Shown here: positions 34,374-43,005 of the stretch, piece by piece
Layout of the letters: each line of letters opens with the position of its first letter
Position numbering within the stretch: position 1 is the first letter of the stretch
Source of the DNA: an uncultured Prevotella sp.
GTDB taxonomy: Bacteria > Bacteroidota > Bacteroidia > Bacteroidales > Bacteroidaceae
DNA length: 64,000 nucleotides
Direction of reading: 5' to 3'
NCBI GenBank assembly: GCA_905233165.1
Contig: CAJODL010000005.1
Span: 186,001 to 250,000, forward strand
Notes under the pieces: generated by a model
What the model was told of the DNA's origin: nothing
The model's database searches: none
What the model saw: the letters and a program-made list of their open reading frames with translations, nothing else
Made by a program: the position numbers and the translations under genes

Positions 34374-35024
34374 TTGAAAACGAATAAGACCACTACCTAC
34401 AAACTAATCCTTGACTACTTCCGCAAACAAGGAGAATTTGACACAGAACTGGAATATGGCAGTGTATTTCAATTACTCATTGCCGTAGTGTTATCAGCAC
34501 AGTGTACTGACAAGCGTGTGAATATGATCACACCAGAACTGTTCTCAAAATATCCTGATGCAAAATCTATGTCGGAAGCAGAAGAAGTAGAGGTTTACGA
34601 ATATATCAAGAGTGTCTCCTACCCTAACGCAAAAGCGAAACATATCGTTGAACTTTCAAAGATGATAATGTCGGAATATGGCGGTGAGGTGCCATCTAGT
34701 ATGGATTCTTTACAAAAACTGCCAGGTGTAGGTAGAAAGACGGCAAACGTTATGTTGGCAGTTGCATTCGGACGTGATGCTATGCCTGTCGATACACATG
34801 TTTACAGAGTATCACACCGATTAGGATTGGTAGGGAAAAACTGTAATACTCCGCTGAAAGTAGAGAAAGAACTTTGTAAACACATTTCTAAAGGCGAATT
34901 AGGCAAAGCGCACCATTGGCTTCTGCTTCATGGAAGATATGTATGCAAGAGTCTTAAGCCACAATGTAATAAATGCCCCTTTGATTCTTTCTGTCCAAAG
35001 ATTTTGGAAGATAGTAAATTATAA
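34374..35024 (+). CDS. nth: Endonuclease III
   Basis: The 216-residue DNA glycosylase/AP lyase removes oxidised pyrimidines. The helix-hairpin-helix LPGVGRKTANVML carries the catalytic Lys, VDTHVYR the catalytic Asp, and the C-terminal [4Fe-4S] cluster ligands follow Cx6Cx2Cx5C (CKSLKPQCNKCPFDSFC). The only in-frame start upstream of the conserved region is TTG at 34374, which lies in a partial GACCTTTGA heptad. No promoter box is evident in the short gap after the preceding terminator. Confidence 0.94.
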   Translation: MKTNKTTTYKLILDYFRKQGEFDTELEYGSVFQLLIAVVLSAQCTDKRVNMITPELFSKYPDAKSMSEAEEVEVYEYIKSVSYPNAKAKHIVELSKMIMSEYGGEVPSSMDSLQKLPGVGRKTANVMLAVAFGRDAMPVDTHVYRVSHRLGLVGKNCNTPLKVEKELCKHISKGELGKAHHWLLLHGRYVCKSLKPQCNKCPFDSFCPKILEDSKL

Positions 35025-35066
35025 TAAAAGTAAGTGAAGAAGGGAGTAAAAAAGAGTGAAAGAAAA

Positions 35067-35100
35067 GAGGTGAACACCTATTGGTGCCCACCTCATTTTT
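35067..35100. terminator. Bidirectional terminator between nth and gdhA
   Basis: Arms GAGGTG (35067-35072) and CACCTC (35089-35094) with inner CACC-TATT-GGTG, a following ATTTTTG on the plus strand, and A-rich DNA upstream serving the minus strand. Confidence 0.7.
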
Positions 35101-35120
35101 GTTATATCTGATATAATCTT

Positions 35121-36461
35121 TTAAACGATACCCTGTGCCATCATTGCGTTAGCAACCTTCATGAAGCCAGCAACGTTTGCACCCTTCACATAGTTGATAT
35201 AGCCATCAGCCTCTGTGCCATACTTAACACAATTAGCGTGAATGTCATTCATAATCTTGTGCAGGTAGTTATCAACCTCCTCTGATGTCCAAGACAGACG
35301 CTCAGAGTTCTGTGACATCTCAAGACCTGATACAGATACACCACCAGCATTAGCTGCCTTACCTGGAGAGTACAGAATCTTTGCATCCTGGAACACCTTG
35401 ATTGCTTCAGGAGTTGTAGGCATGTTAGCACCCTCAGAAACAGCGATAACACCATTTGCAACAAGAGTCTTAGCTGCCTCTTCGTTAATCTCATTCTGAG
35501 TAGCAGAAGGAAGTGCGATTTCACAACCCTTCTCAGCCCAAGGCTTCTTACCCTCAACATACTTTGCAGAAGGATACTTCTCAGCATACTCCTTGATACG
35601 TCCACGCTGTACGTTCTTCAACTCCATGATAAAGTCGAGTTTCTCACGATCAATACCATCTGGATCATAGATGTAACCGTTAGAGTCAGAACATGTCATT
35701 GGAATAGCACCGAGCTGGATAAGCTTCTCCATTGTGTACTGAGCAACGTTACCAGCACCAGAAACGAGAACCTTCTTACCCTTGATATCGATGTTACGTG
35801 TCTTCAGCATGTTCAGCAGGAAGTAAACGTTACCATAACCTGTTGCCTCAGGACGAATCAGAGAACCACCGAATGAGAGGCCCTTACCTGTCAGCATACC
35901 TGTGAACTGGTGTGTGAGCTTCTTATACATACCGAACATATAACCTACCTCACGGCCACCTACACCGATATCACCAGCTGGAACGTCTTCGTCAGCACCA
36001 ACGTGACGATAGAGCTCTGTCATGAAAGCCTGGCAGAAACGCATAACCTCTGCATCGCTCTTTCCACGAGGAGAGAAATCAGAACCACCTTTTGCACCAC
36101 CCATTGGGAGTGTTGTCAGAGAGTTTTTGAAAGTCTGCTCGAAAGCCAAGAACTTCAGGATACCCAAGTTTACTGACTTATGAAAACGAATACCACCTTT
36201 GTAAGGACCAATAACGTTGTTGTGCTGGATACGATAACCCATGTTTGTCTGAACGTTACCCTTGTCGTCAACCCATGATACACGGAACTCTATCACGCGA
36301 TCTGGAATACAGAGACGCTCGATAAGATTTGCCTTGTCAAACTCTGGGTGCTTGTTGTACTCTTCCTCGATAGTTGGAAGTACTTGAGATACAGCCTGAA
36401 TATACTCCGGCTCATTTGGAAATCTCTGCTTGAGATTTTCGATTACTGCTTGTGCATTCAT
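35121..36461 (-). CDS. gdhA: NADP-type glutamate dehydrogenase
   Basis: The 446-residue enzyme is the hexameric short-form glutamate dehydrogenase that aminates 2-oxoglutarate. The catalytic PMGGAKGGSDF segment, KGLSFGGSLIRPEATGYG and the Rossmann VSGAGNVAQYT are present. It is a single gene with its own promoter and a terminator shared with nth. With glnN and gltBD in this window it gives both low- and high-affinity routes for ammonium. Confidence 0.96.
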   Translation of the reverse strand: MNAQAVIENLKQRFPNEPEYIQAVSQVLPTIEEEYNKHPEFDKANLIERLCIPDRVIEFRVSWVDDKGNVQTNMGYRIQHNNVIGPYKGGIRFHKSVNLGILKFLAFEQTFKNSLTTLPMGGAKGGSDFSPRGKSDAEVMRFCQAFMTELYRHVGADEDVPAGDIGVGGREVGYMFGMYKKLTHQFTGMLTGKGLSFGGSLIRPEATGYGNVYFLLNMLKTRNIDIKGKKVLVSGAGNVAQYTMEKLIQLGAIPMTCSDSNGYIYDPDGIDREKLDFIMELKNVQRGRIKEYAEKYPSAKYVEGKKPWAEKGCEIALPSATQNEINEEAAKTLVANGVIAVSEGANMPTTPEAIKVFQDAKILYSPGKAANAGGVSVSGLEMSQNSERLSWTSEEVDNYLHKIMNDIHANCVKYGTEADGYINYVKGANVAGFMKVANAMMAQGIV

Positions 36462-36765
36462 CTTCTTTACCTTTTTTTATTTTTAAATAATGTGTACCAA
36501 TATTCATTCCTTTAATAAATAAGGTACGTTAACTATCATTTTGTTTGCGCTTGTGTTGTTGTTGTTGAATTTGTGGCACTTTTTCAACGCTTTTTATACC
36601 ACTTTATTGATTTACGGATGCAAAATTACACATTTTTCCTGAAACAAACAAGAAAAAGTTGCAAAAAATGCAACTTTTTCTTTAAAATCTTACACTTTGC
36701 TTAATTTTGTTTGTTTTCAAGTACAAAGTGTCAGCAATTTTGTCTAATATTGTGTGCGTTAACAA
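36462..36765. other. Intergenic gap upstream of gdhA
   Basis: AT-rich gap holding the gdhA promoter (36621-36652) and a leader of about 150 nt with GTTGTTGTTG triplets. Nothing else is recognised. Confidence 0.5.
36621..36652 (-). promoter_or_regulatory. Putative gdhA promoter
   Basis: The minus strand reads CTTG (36652-36649), 20 bp, TAATTTTG (36628-36621). The glnN promoter has the same CTTG variant of the -33 box. Confidence 0.65.
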
Positions 36766-37941
36766 TTATTTTTCCATTACTATACGCAAACCAACTGTTA
36801 CAGCCTTAAATTCTGGGCCATAATTTTCGCGAGATGCAGTACGGCACTCTGTTGTTGTGCTGATAAACGAACCTCCACGTGCTACGTGTGCTATAGCATC
36901 ACCGCTCTTAACAACAGGGTCAATCTCAAGAGTATCTCTATATTTCTCAAAGTTATCCTCTACCCATTCTGACACATTGCCATTCATATCGCGCATATCC
37001 AATTCGTTTGGCATATACTGTCCTACAGGATGAGGAGTACCATTTGACGTTGCACGATAGCAAGCTACATTATCAAGATACTTAGAACCGCTATACTGGT
37101 GAGAATGTGACTTTGCAGCACCACGAGCAGCATATTCCCACTCTGCTTCTGTTGGCAGACGGAATTTGTCACCTGTCTTTTCTGAAAGTTTCTTAACAAA
37201 CTTCTGAGCGTCGCTCCATGTGATATTCATTACAGGCAGTGTAGGATCATCCTTACCATCATACTGTTTGATATCTGAAGGATTGTTTCCCATCACCTCA
37301 TCCCACAATTCTTGTGTCACCTCAGTCTTACCAATCCAATAACCCTTGGTAAGCTGAACATCATGTGCAGGCAGTTCTGTGAAGTTATCAAAGCCGTCTT
37401 GCTCAGATGTTGCTCCCATGCGGAAATTTCCTGGTGCCACATATACCATATCAAACTTTGCGTCACCAACTTCAACTGTCTTTGTATCCCCCTCATTGGG
37501 TTCTTCATTACTGCCACAAGAAGTAAACATTGCAGCAGATGTAGCCATCAAAATGGCAATTGTTCTAATTCTATCCATAGACTTAATAAGGTTTTCGTCA
37601 TGCTTTATTCCCTTGATGGCAAGCAGATAAGCCACAAATGCCACAATAGGTATCAAGCTGGGAGGCCAAATATAAAAGCGTCCATGCCAATATACATAGT
37701 AACTGTTATAACAATAATATGCAAGCCAGGCAATGATTAATACAATGCCAAACTTGCATAAAGTTTTCTGCAAAGCACGATTCTTAAAAAAGAATATCGT
37801 GATAAAACTGAATAATGCTGTTACTCCAGCGACACTGCTGAGGATATTTCCTTCTATTCCATTCTTGGGAACATAGGCTGCCAACGCACCCATCAGTAAT
37901 GTTACCACTAACAGATATATTGTTTGTTTACGCTGCCACAT
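36766..37941 (-). CDS. DUF4293 membrane domain fused to FGE-like lipoprotein domain
   Basis: The 391-residue product has four transmembrane helices (residues 1-115, matching the DUF4293 family) followed directly by MDRIRTIAILMATSAAMFTSC, which looks like a lipoprotein signal peptide starting at Met122, then a formylglycine-generating-enzyme (sulfatase-modifying) fold: MVYVAPGNFRMG, FRLPTEAEWEYAARG, MNGNVSEWVED, RGGSF. The FGE copper-binding cysteine pair is incomplete (RGGSFISTTTEC has one of the two), so it is probably non-catalytic, like GldK-type proteins. Either one fusion protein is made or an internal start yields a separate lipoprotein. It neighbours the omega-like gene, as DUF4293 genes usually do. 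Confidence 0.8.
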   Translation of the reverse strand: MWQRKQTIYLLVVTLLMGALAAYVPKNGIEGNILSSVAGVTALFSFITIFFFKNRALQKTLCKFGIVLIIAWLAYYCYNSYYVYWHGRFYIWPPSLIPIVAFVAYLLAIKGIKHDENLIKSMDRIRTIAILMATSAAMFTSCGSNEEPNEGDTKTVEVGDAKFDMVYVAPGNFRMGATSEQDGFDNFTELPAHDVQLTKGYWIGKTEVTQELWDEVMGNNPSDIKQYDGKDDPTLPVMNITWSDAQKFVKKLSEKTGDKFRLPTEAEWEYAARGAAKSHSHQYSGSKYLDNVACYRATSNGTPHPVGQYMPNELDMRDMNGNVSEWVEDNFEKYRDTLEIDPVVKSGDAIAHVARGGSFISTTTECRTASRENYGPEFKAVTVGLRIVMEK

Positions 37942-37947
37942 AGTTTT

Positions 37948-38292
37948 TTAGAAATCATCATCGTCGTCATAGACTTCCTGTGAAGGATCCTTCCAATATA
38001 TCTCATGATTCAGGAATTCCTCTGTTGCTATGAGCGTTGGCTTTGGCAACTTCTCATAATATCGGCTAATTTCTATCTGCTCGCGATTCTCAAACACCTC
38101 CTCAAGTGTATCGTTGTAATTGGCGAACTCAGAAAGTTTCTTACTCAGTTCTTGCTTGATATCCTGAGCAATCTGGTTTGCACGCTTGCCGATTATTGCA
38201 ACACTCTCATAGATATTATCTGTTGTGTCACAAAAATCCATCAGGTTACGTGTAACTGTGTTTGTAGGTGCTTTACTCTTCTTGTAATCCAT
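37948..38292 (-). CDS. RNA polymerase omega-like (Rpb6) subunit
   Basis: The 114-residue protein contains TVTRNLMDFCDTTDNIYESVAIIGKRANQIAQDIKQEL, the omega/Rpb6 core (TxN/D-xYe..viGkRAnQI), shown here as adjoining stretches. It is longer than classical RpoZ, as is typical in Bacteroidota, with an acidic C-terminus. It overlaps bamD by 20 bp. Confidence 0.88.
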   Translation of the reverse strand: MDYKKSKAPTNTVTRNLMDFCDTTDNIYESVAIIGKRANQIAQDIKQELSKKLSEFANYNDTLEEVFENREQIEISRYYEKLPKPTLIATEEFLNHEIYWKDPSQEVYDDDDDF

Positions 38293-39118
38293 CTTTTAAA
38301 AATCTTTTACATTTTTCAATATATTTCTCTGCCAACTGGCGATCTTTCGAATCGGGGTATTCATTTATGAAACCATAACACTCATCTTCTGCATCCTGAT
38401 AGCGCTCCGTTTGTTTTGCATGAACACTATGATAAGCTAATGCATATTTACTTTTCATAATGAGTGATGCAAATTCCTCACGATATTTTGAGAAGGGATA
38501 ATCCTTCATAGCATTCTGCGAAGTCACTATGCATGCATCGTAATTATTACCACCGCTGGTGCAGTTACCAAAATATGTTCCGAGGTTGTAGTATAACTGT
38601 GCATTGATTAGTTCCTTCTTCACCAGAATATCCTGCAGTTCATAAAGTTTAGTCTCTGCCACCTTGCGATGAGAACTTTCTGGATACATATCCATAAAAT
38701 CCTGATAAGCCTTCATTGCAGCATATGTTGGTGTCTGATCCAAACGTGGTTCAGGAACTGTATTATACAAACTCTCACCAACAAAATATGAAGCCTCTTC
38801 TGCAAATACGCCCTGCGGATAAGATGTGGTATATTTCTTAAAAATCTCTGATGCTGAATCATAATCCTTGTTGCGATATGTTGCAACAGCATATAGGAAC
38901 AAGCACTCTTCTCCTTTCGAAGTTCCCTTCATAATTGTCACAAGGTCACCCAGCAAAACAGATGCCTGAGAGAATTTTCCTTCCACAAAGCATGTCTTGG
39001 CATACTCATACTTGTAGAGGTAGTCGTTTGACTTATATACGGCATTGAATTCTCTTTCACAACCACTCAAGAGAACTACCATTGCCACTAATATGATATA
39101 TATATTCTTCACGCGCAT
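38273..39118 (-). CDS. bamD: Outer-membrane assembly lipoprotein BamD
   Basis: The 281-residue lipoprotein has a signal peptide with lipobox LLSGC and TPR units (YEYAKTCFVEGKFSQASVLL, AEEASYFVGESLYN). It is the TPR lipoprotein of the BAM complex that inserts beta-barrels. I chose ATG 39118; a 12-residue longer ORF start would put extra residues before the signal peptide. The gene order bamD, omega-like, DUF4293 is typical for Bacteroidota. Confidence 0.9.
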   Translation of the reverse strand: MRVKNIYIILVAMVVLLSGCEREFNAVYKSNDYLYKYEYAKTCFVEGKFSQASVLLGDLVTIMKGTSKGEECLFLYAVATYRNKDYDSASEIFKKYTTSYPQGVFAEEASYFVGESLYNTVPEPRLDQTPTYAAMKAYQDFMDMYPESSHRKVAETKLYELQDILVKKELINAQLYYNLGTYFGNCTSGGNNYDACIVTSQNAMKDYPFSKYREEFASLIMKSKYALAYHSVHAKQTERYQDAEDECYGFINEYPDSKDRQLAEKYIEKCKRFLKDGLQEE

Positions 39119-39134
39119 ACGCAAAAATTCGGCA

Positions 39135-39142
39135 CAAAGGTA
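39135..39142 (-). promoter_or_regulatory. Putative -7 box of bamD
   Basis: The minus strand reads TACCTTTG about 17 bp before the bamD ATG, implying a very short leader. The -33 box is not clear. Confidence 0.5.
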
Positions 39143-39246
39143 ATAAAAAAACATGAGATACGAACCGTTTTACTACTTTTTCATTGGAAAATTAAGATTT
39201 TTTTAACAAATACCCCCTTCCAAACTTATATATCGGAGAAAATCCT

Positions 39247-39254
39247 TACCTTTG
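39247..39254 (+). promoter_or_regulatory. -7 box almost touching the uvrB start
   Basis: TACCTTTG ends only 5 bp before the uvrB ATG, so a transcript from it would be leaderless or nearly so. The -33 position (around 39223) lacks TTTG. Confidence 0.5.
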
Positions 39255-39259
39255 CATTT

Positions 39260-41353
39260 ATGAACGAGTACAAACTTACCTCAAAATACAAACCGACAGG
39301 TGACCAGCCTGAAGCCATAGCACAATTAGTTGATGGTGTTAGAAGTGGGCTTCCCGCACAGGTATTGCTGGGTGTCACAGGTTCTGGAAAGACATTCACG
39401 ATGGCGAATGTAATCCAGCAGATTGGTAAGCCGACTCTCATTCTGTCTCATAATAAGACTCTTGCAGCACAGCTATATGAGGAGATGAAGGCATTTTTTC
39501 CTGAAAATGCTGTAGAGTATTATGTGTCCTATTACGATTATTACCAACCAGAATCCTACCTTCCCTCTACTGATACATACATTGAGAAAGACCTCGCCAT
39601 CAATGAAGAAATTGACAAACTGCGTCTCCGTGCTGTGTCAGCTCTGCTTTCAGGCAGACAGGATGTCATTGTAGTAAGCTCTGTATCATGCATTTACGGT
39701 ATGGGTGGACCTTCTACTATGCAGGGGTCTGTCATAACTATCAAAAAGGGACAGAAAATCGACAGAAATGATTTCCTACGCAAACTGGTGGATGCCTTAT
39801 ATGTCAGAAACGATTTGGAACTGAATCGTGGAGAATTTCGTGTAAAGGGAGATACTGTTGACATTGCTATGGCATACTCCGACGGCGTCTTGCGTGTCAC
39901 GTTCTGGGATGATGAGATAGACGATATCTCAGAACTCGAAGCGACTACATATCATCACATAGAGTCTTTCGATGAATATCAGATATATCCTGCCAATCTC
40001 TTTGTTACGACAAAGGAGCAGCAGGAGTCAGCAGTACGTGCCATCCAGGATGACCTTGTTACGCAGATAGATTACTTTAAGAGTATTGGGGACGAGCTGA
40101 AGGCGCAGCGCATCAAGGAACGTGTGGAATACGACCTTGAGATGATTAAGGAACTTGGGCATTGTTCCGGCATTGAGAATTATTCCCGCTATTTCGATGG
40201 CAGAGCTCCTGGCGAACGCCCATATTGTCTGTTCGATTTCTTCCCCCATGACTTCCTCATGATGATTGACGAGAGCCACGTTTCCATTCCTCAGATTCGT
40301 GCTATGTATGGTGGTGACAGGAGTCGTAAGCAGAATCTCGTGGAATATGGTTTCCGCCTGCCTGCTGCATTTGACAACAGACCTCTTCGTTTTGAGGAAT
40401 TTGAGCAGATGCTCAACCAGACAATATATGTCTCTGCCACTCCTGCAGAATATGAATTGGAACAGGCTGAGGGCGTTGTTGTGGAACAGGTTATACGTCC
40501 TACTGGGCTGCTCGACCCTATCATTGAGGTTCGACCTACCGAAAACCAGATTGACGACCTCCTTGAAGAAATACAGGTATGTACCGAGAAGCATCAGCGT
40601 GTTCTCGTCACTACTCTCACAAAACGTATGGCAGAAGAGCTGACAACATACCTTCTTAATAATGGTGTCAAGACCAGCTATATACACTCCGATGTCAGCA
40701 CCCTCGACAGAGTGCAGATACTCAGCGATTTACGTGCTGGCAAATATGATGTCTTGGTGGGTATCAACCTTCTTCGTGAGGGTCTCGACCTGCCGGAGGT
40801 TTCTTTGGTTGCTATTCTTGATGCTGACAAAGAGGGATTTCTGAGGTCTCATCGCAGCCTTACCCAGACAGCAGGACGTGCTGCCAGAAATGTTGATGGC
40901 AGGGTTATAATGTATGGTGACACCATTACCGAGAGTATGCAGCAGACAATCGACGAGACAAATCGCAGACGTGCAAAGCAGATAGCATACAACGAGGCTC
41001 ACGGCATTGTGCCACAACAGATACAGAAAGACCTCAACCGTAAGACTATTCAGGCAGTTGTCAAGAGTGATGAGACATTGTCAAAACTCAAGATGACAGG
41101 TCGTGCTTCCGGCACTCTCGGAACAGCTACTGTTGTTGGAGCAGAACATGCTGCTATGGCTTATATCGAACCAGAGTACGATTCTTCTATGGCAGCAGAT
41201 CCTATTGTTGATGTTATGTCGAAGGAACAGATAGAAAAAGCCATCGAGACAGCAACAGCCCGCATGAAAGAAGCAGCCAAGAATCTCGACTTCCTCATTG
41301 CAGCACAATATCGTGATGAAATCATCGCACTACGAAAGAAAATTGACAAATGA
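39260..41353 (+). CDS. uvrB: Excinuclease ABC subunit B
   Basis: The 697-residue DNA-repair helicase verifies damage and loads UvrC. Walker A GVTGSGKT is at residues 38-45; YYDYYQPESYLPSTDTYIEKD is the beta-hairpin region (in parts); DESHVSIPQ is the Walker B region; the C-terminal coiled-coil UVR domain follows. The start (MNEYKLTSKYKPTGDQPEAI) aligns with the conserved family start, so it cannot lie further downstream. It overlaps trmN6 by 4 bp (ATGA). Confidence 0.97.
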   Translation: MNEYKLTSKYKPTGDQPEAIAQLVDGVRSGLPAQVLLGVTGSGKTFTMANVIQQIGKPTLILSHNKTLAAQLYEEMKAFFPENAVEYYVSYYDYYQPESYLPSTDTYIEKDLAINEEIDKLRLRAVSALLSGRQDVIVVSSVSCIYGMGGPSTMQGSVITIKKGQKIDRNDFLRKLVDALYVRNDLELNRGEFRVKGDTVDIAMAYSDGVLRVTFWDDEIDDISELEATTYHHIESFDEYQIYPANLFVTTKEQQESAVRAIQDDLVTQIDYFKSIGDELKAQRIKERVEYDLEMIKELGHCSGIENYSRYFDGRAPGERPYCLFDFFPHDFLMMIDESHVSIPQIRAMYGGDRSRKQNLVEYGFRLPAAFDNRPLRFEEFEQMLNQTIYVSATPAEYELEQAEGVVVEQVIRPTGLLDPIIEVRPTENQIDDLLEEIQVCTEKHQRVLVTTLTKRMAEELTTYLLNNGVKTSYIHSDVSTLDRVQILSDLRAGKYDVLVGINLLREGLDLPEVSLVAILDADKEGFLRSHRSLTQTAGRAARNVDGRVIMYGDTITESMQQTIDETNRRRAKQIAYNEAHGIVPQQIQKDLNRKTIQAVVKSDETLSKLKMTGRASGTLGTATVVGAEHAAMAYIEPEYDSSMAADPIVDVMSKEQIEKAIETATARMKEAAKNLDFLIAAQYRDEIIALRKKIDK

Positions 41354-42138
41354 ATTCCGGTTTTCAGTTTCAGCAGTTTTATGTCCGTCATGACAAGTGT
41401 GCCATGAAGGTTGGCACAGATGGTGTATTGCTTGGAGCGTTGGCAACTGGAGGTAGGAATATCCTTGATATCGGCACTGGAACAGGTCTGTGTGCTCTCA
41501 TGATGGCACAACGTTTTCCCGATTCCTACATTACTGCTATCGACATTGATAATGATGCCTGCAAACAGGCAACAGAAAATGTTGCAGAAAGTCCTTTCTC
41601 TGAACGCATAAAGGTTCTGCATATATCGCTGAAAGACTATGCTTCTGAATCTGATGGACACTTTGATTCCATCATCAGCAACCCACCATATTTTGAGGAA
41701 AATATAAATTGTCCCGACAAGTCACGCAACGATGCCAGACACACATCCTCCCTACCCTTTTCCGAACTTATCTCTTGCAGTAAGCAATTGCTTACCGACG
41801 ATGGCACTTTGACACTCATCCTGCCCACCACAGCCCTTTCACGCATAGAGTCAGAATGTGCCTATGCCAGTATGTTTATAGTCAAGAAAATCTATATCCG
41901 CACAACAGAAAAGAAAGCTCCCAAACGTATCGTAATATATATAAGGAGACATTCGGCCCCAGTTCAAACCGAGATACAGACTTTGATGGTCAAAGGTCAA
42001 AAGTCAAAGGTCAAAAGTCAAAATGCCTTAGACAGCGAAGCGATAGCCTTAGACCTTAGACCTCAAAGAACCCCTTGGTACGAGGATCTGACAAAAAACT
42101 TCTACCTTTCTCATACCCCATCTGATAAACAGCCTTGA
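41350..42138 (+). CDS. trmN6: tRNA1(Val) A37 N6-methyltransferase-like, with repeat insertion
   Basis: The 262-residue SAM-dependent methyltransferase has DIGTGTGLCALMMAQ (SAM binding) and NPPYFE (N6-adenine catalytic motif). Between residues about 213 and 243 the coding sequence runs through a heptad-repeat cluster (VKGQKSKVKSQ, then ALDLRPQ) before returning to a normal-looking C-terminus WYEDLTKNFYLSH. The insertion keeps the frame. The last 83 bp overlap the end of the patatin gene on the other strand. The family identity is good; whether the enzyme still works is untested. Confidence 0.88.
   Translation: MNSGFQFQQFYVRHDKCAMKVGTDGVLLGALATGGRNILDIGTGTGLCALMMAQRFPDSYITAIDIDNDACKQATENVAESPFSERIKVLHISLKDYASESDGHFDSIISNPPYFEENINCPDKSRNDARHTSSLPFSELISCSKQLLTDDGTLTLILPTTALSRIESECAYASMFIVKKIYIRTTEKKAPKRIVIYIRRHSAPVQTEIQTLMVKGQKSKVKSQNALDSEAIALDLRPQRTPWYEDLTKNFYLSHTPSDKQP
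41989..42063. repeat. Heptad repeats inside trmN6
   Basis: Five GTCAAAG/GTCAAAA units (41989-42023), a non-repeat spacer GACAGCGAAGCGATAG, then TTAGACC units in the opposite sense to 42063. The stop codon of the patatin gene on the other strand (42056-42058) falls within the last unit. Confidence 0.88.
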
Positions 42139-42907
42139 TTTTCTTCTCGCTCAATTCCGTGCGACCGATGCCAAGAGGTTGATCAGGAGCTATTATTAGA
42201 GTATTGCCCTTCTTCTCTTCCTGAGCAATATACTCCAGTTCTTCGTTATACATCAGATGCCTTTTCTCCATTATCTTGCCAACCATCGGATATTTCTTGC
42301 TAAGCAGTTTTATCAGCCACGTTATCTTCATCTTCTTTTTGAAATAATCCCTTGGCTGCGTCAGGACGACAATATTCCTGTCATATCCCATTTCCTGGAA
42401 TTTCTTCAATGGTATAGCATCCACCATACCTCCGTCCAATAATGTATAGCCGTCTATCTCCACAGGTGTTGACACCACAGGCATTGATGCTGTTGCCCTG
42501 CACCACTCCATTTCGTGGTGGCTAAACTCCTTCATCTTGTGATATACTGGCTGACCAGTAAGGATGTCAGTACAAACCATCCAAAAATCCGTAGGATTAG
42601 TATCAAATGTCTCTTTGTCAAAGATATCTATCTCGAATGGCAGAATGTGATACGAGAAGTCTGGCGACACAATATTTCGCGTCTTCAGCAGACATTTCCA
42701 TCCCATGTAACGCGGTTCGTTGCGCATAGCGAGGTTATACCTCAAAGCACGTCCCCTTTGGCGAGACTTATAGTTCACGCCAAACAAGGCACCAGCCGAT
42801 ACCCCTATGATGCCATCAAACTTCAGTCCAGCTTCATCAAAAGCATCCAGCACACCACTGGTAAACATACCTCTAAGGCCACCGCCTTCCAATACCAATC
42901 CGTTCAT
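42056..42907 (-). CDS. Patatin-like phospholipase
   Basis: The 283-residue lipid acyl hydrolase has oxyanion-hole GGGLRG at residues 8-13, nucleophile motif GVSAG (Ser37) and DGGMVDAIP with the catalytic Asp. No signal peptide is present. I chose ATG 42907; a 20-residue longer frame begins in heptad repeats ([11 protein letters not shown]) and is not part of the family. Its stop codon lies in the repeat inside trmN6, so the two genes overlap tail to tail by 83 bp. Confidence 0.92.
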   Translation of the reverse strand: MNGLVLEGGGLRGMFTSGVLDAFDEAGLKFDGIIGVSAGALFGVNYKSRQRGRALRYNLAMRNEPRYMGWKCLLKTRNIVSPDFSYHILPFEIDIFDKETFDTNPTDFWMVCTDILTGQPVYHKMKEFSHHEMEWCRATASMPVVSTPVEIDGYTLLDGGMVDAIPLKKFQEMGYDRNIVVLTQPRDYFKKKMKITWLIKLLSKKYPMVGKIMEKRHLMYNEELEYIAQEEKKGNTLIIAPDQPLGIGRTELSEKKIKAVYQMGYEKGRSFLSDPRTKGFFEV

Positions 42908-42925
42908 ATCTTTAATTTCATGTTT

Positions 42926-42964
42926 CAAGTACCTTTGACCTTTGACCTTTGACCTTTGCCCCTT
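42926..42964. repeat. Heptad repeats (CTTTGAC) upstream of patatin gene
   Basis: Four units of TTTGACC in tandem, the reverse complement of GGTCAAA. Confidence 0.85.
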
Positions 42965-43005
42965 CATTCTTCACTCCTTCCCTTGGGAAGGTCGGGATGG
43001 GGTCC

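Noticed and set aside
36766..37578. Active formylglycine-generating enzyme
   Set aside because: Only one of the two active-site cysteines is present and no sulfatase gene is linked.
42908..42967. N-terminal extension of the patatin protein ([11 protein letters not shown])
   Set aside because: It is encoded by heptad repeats, and a good ATG directly precedes the conserved GLVLEGGG start.
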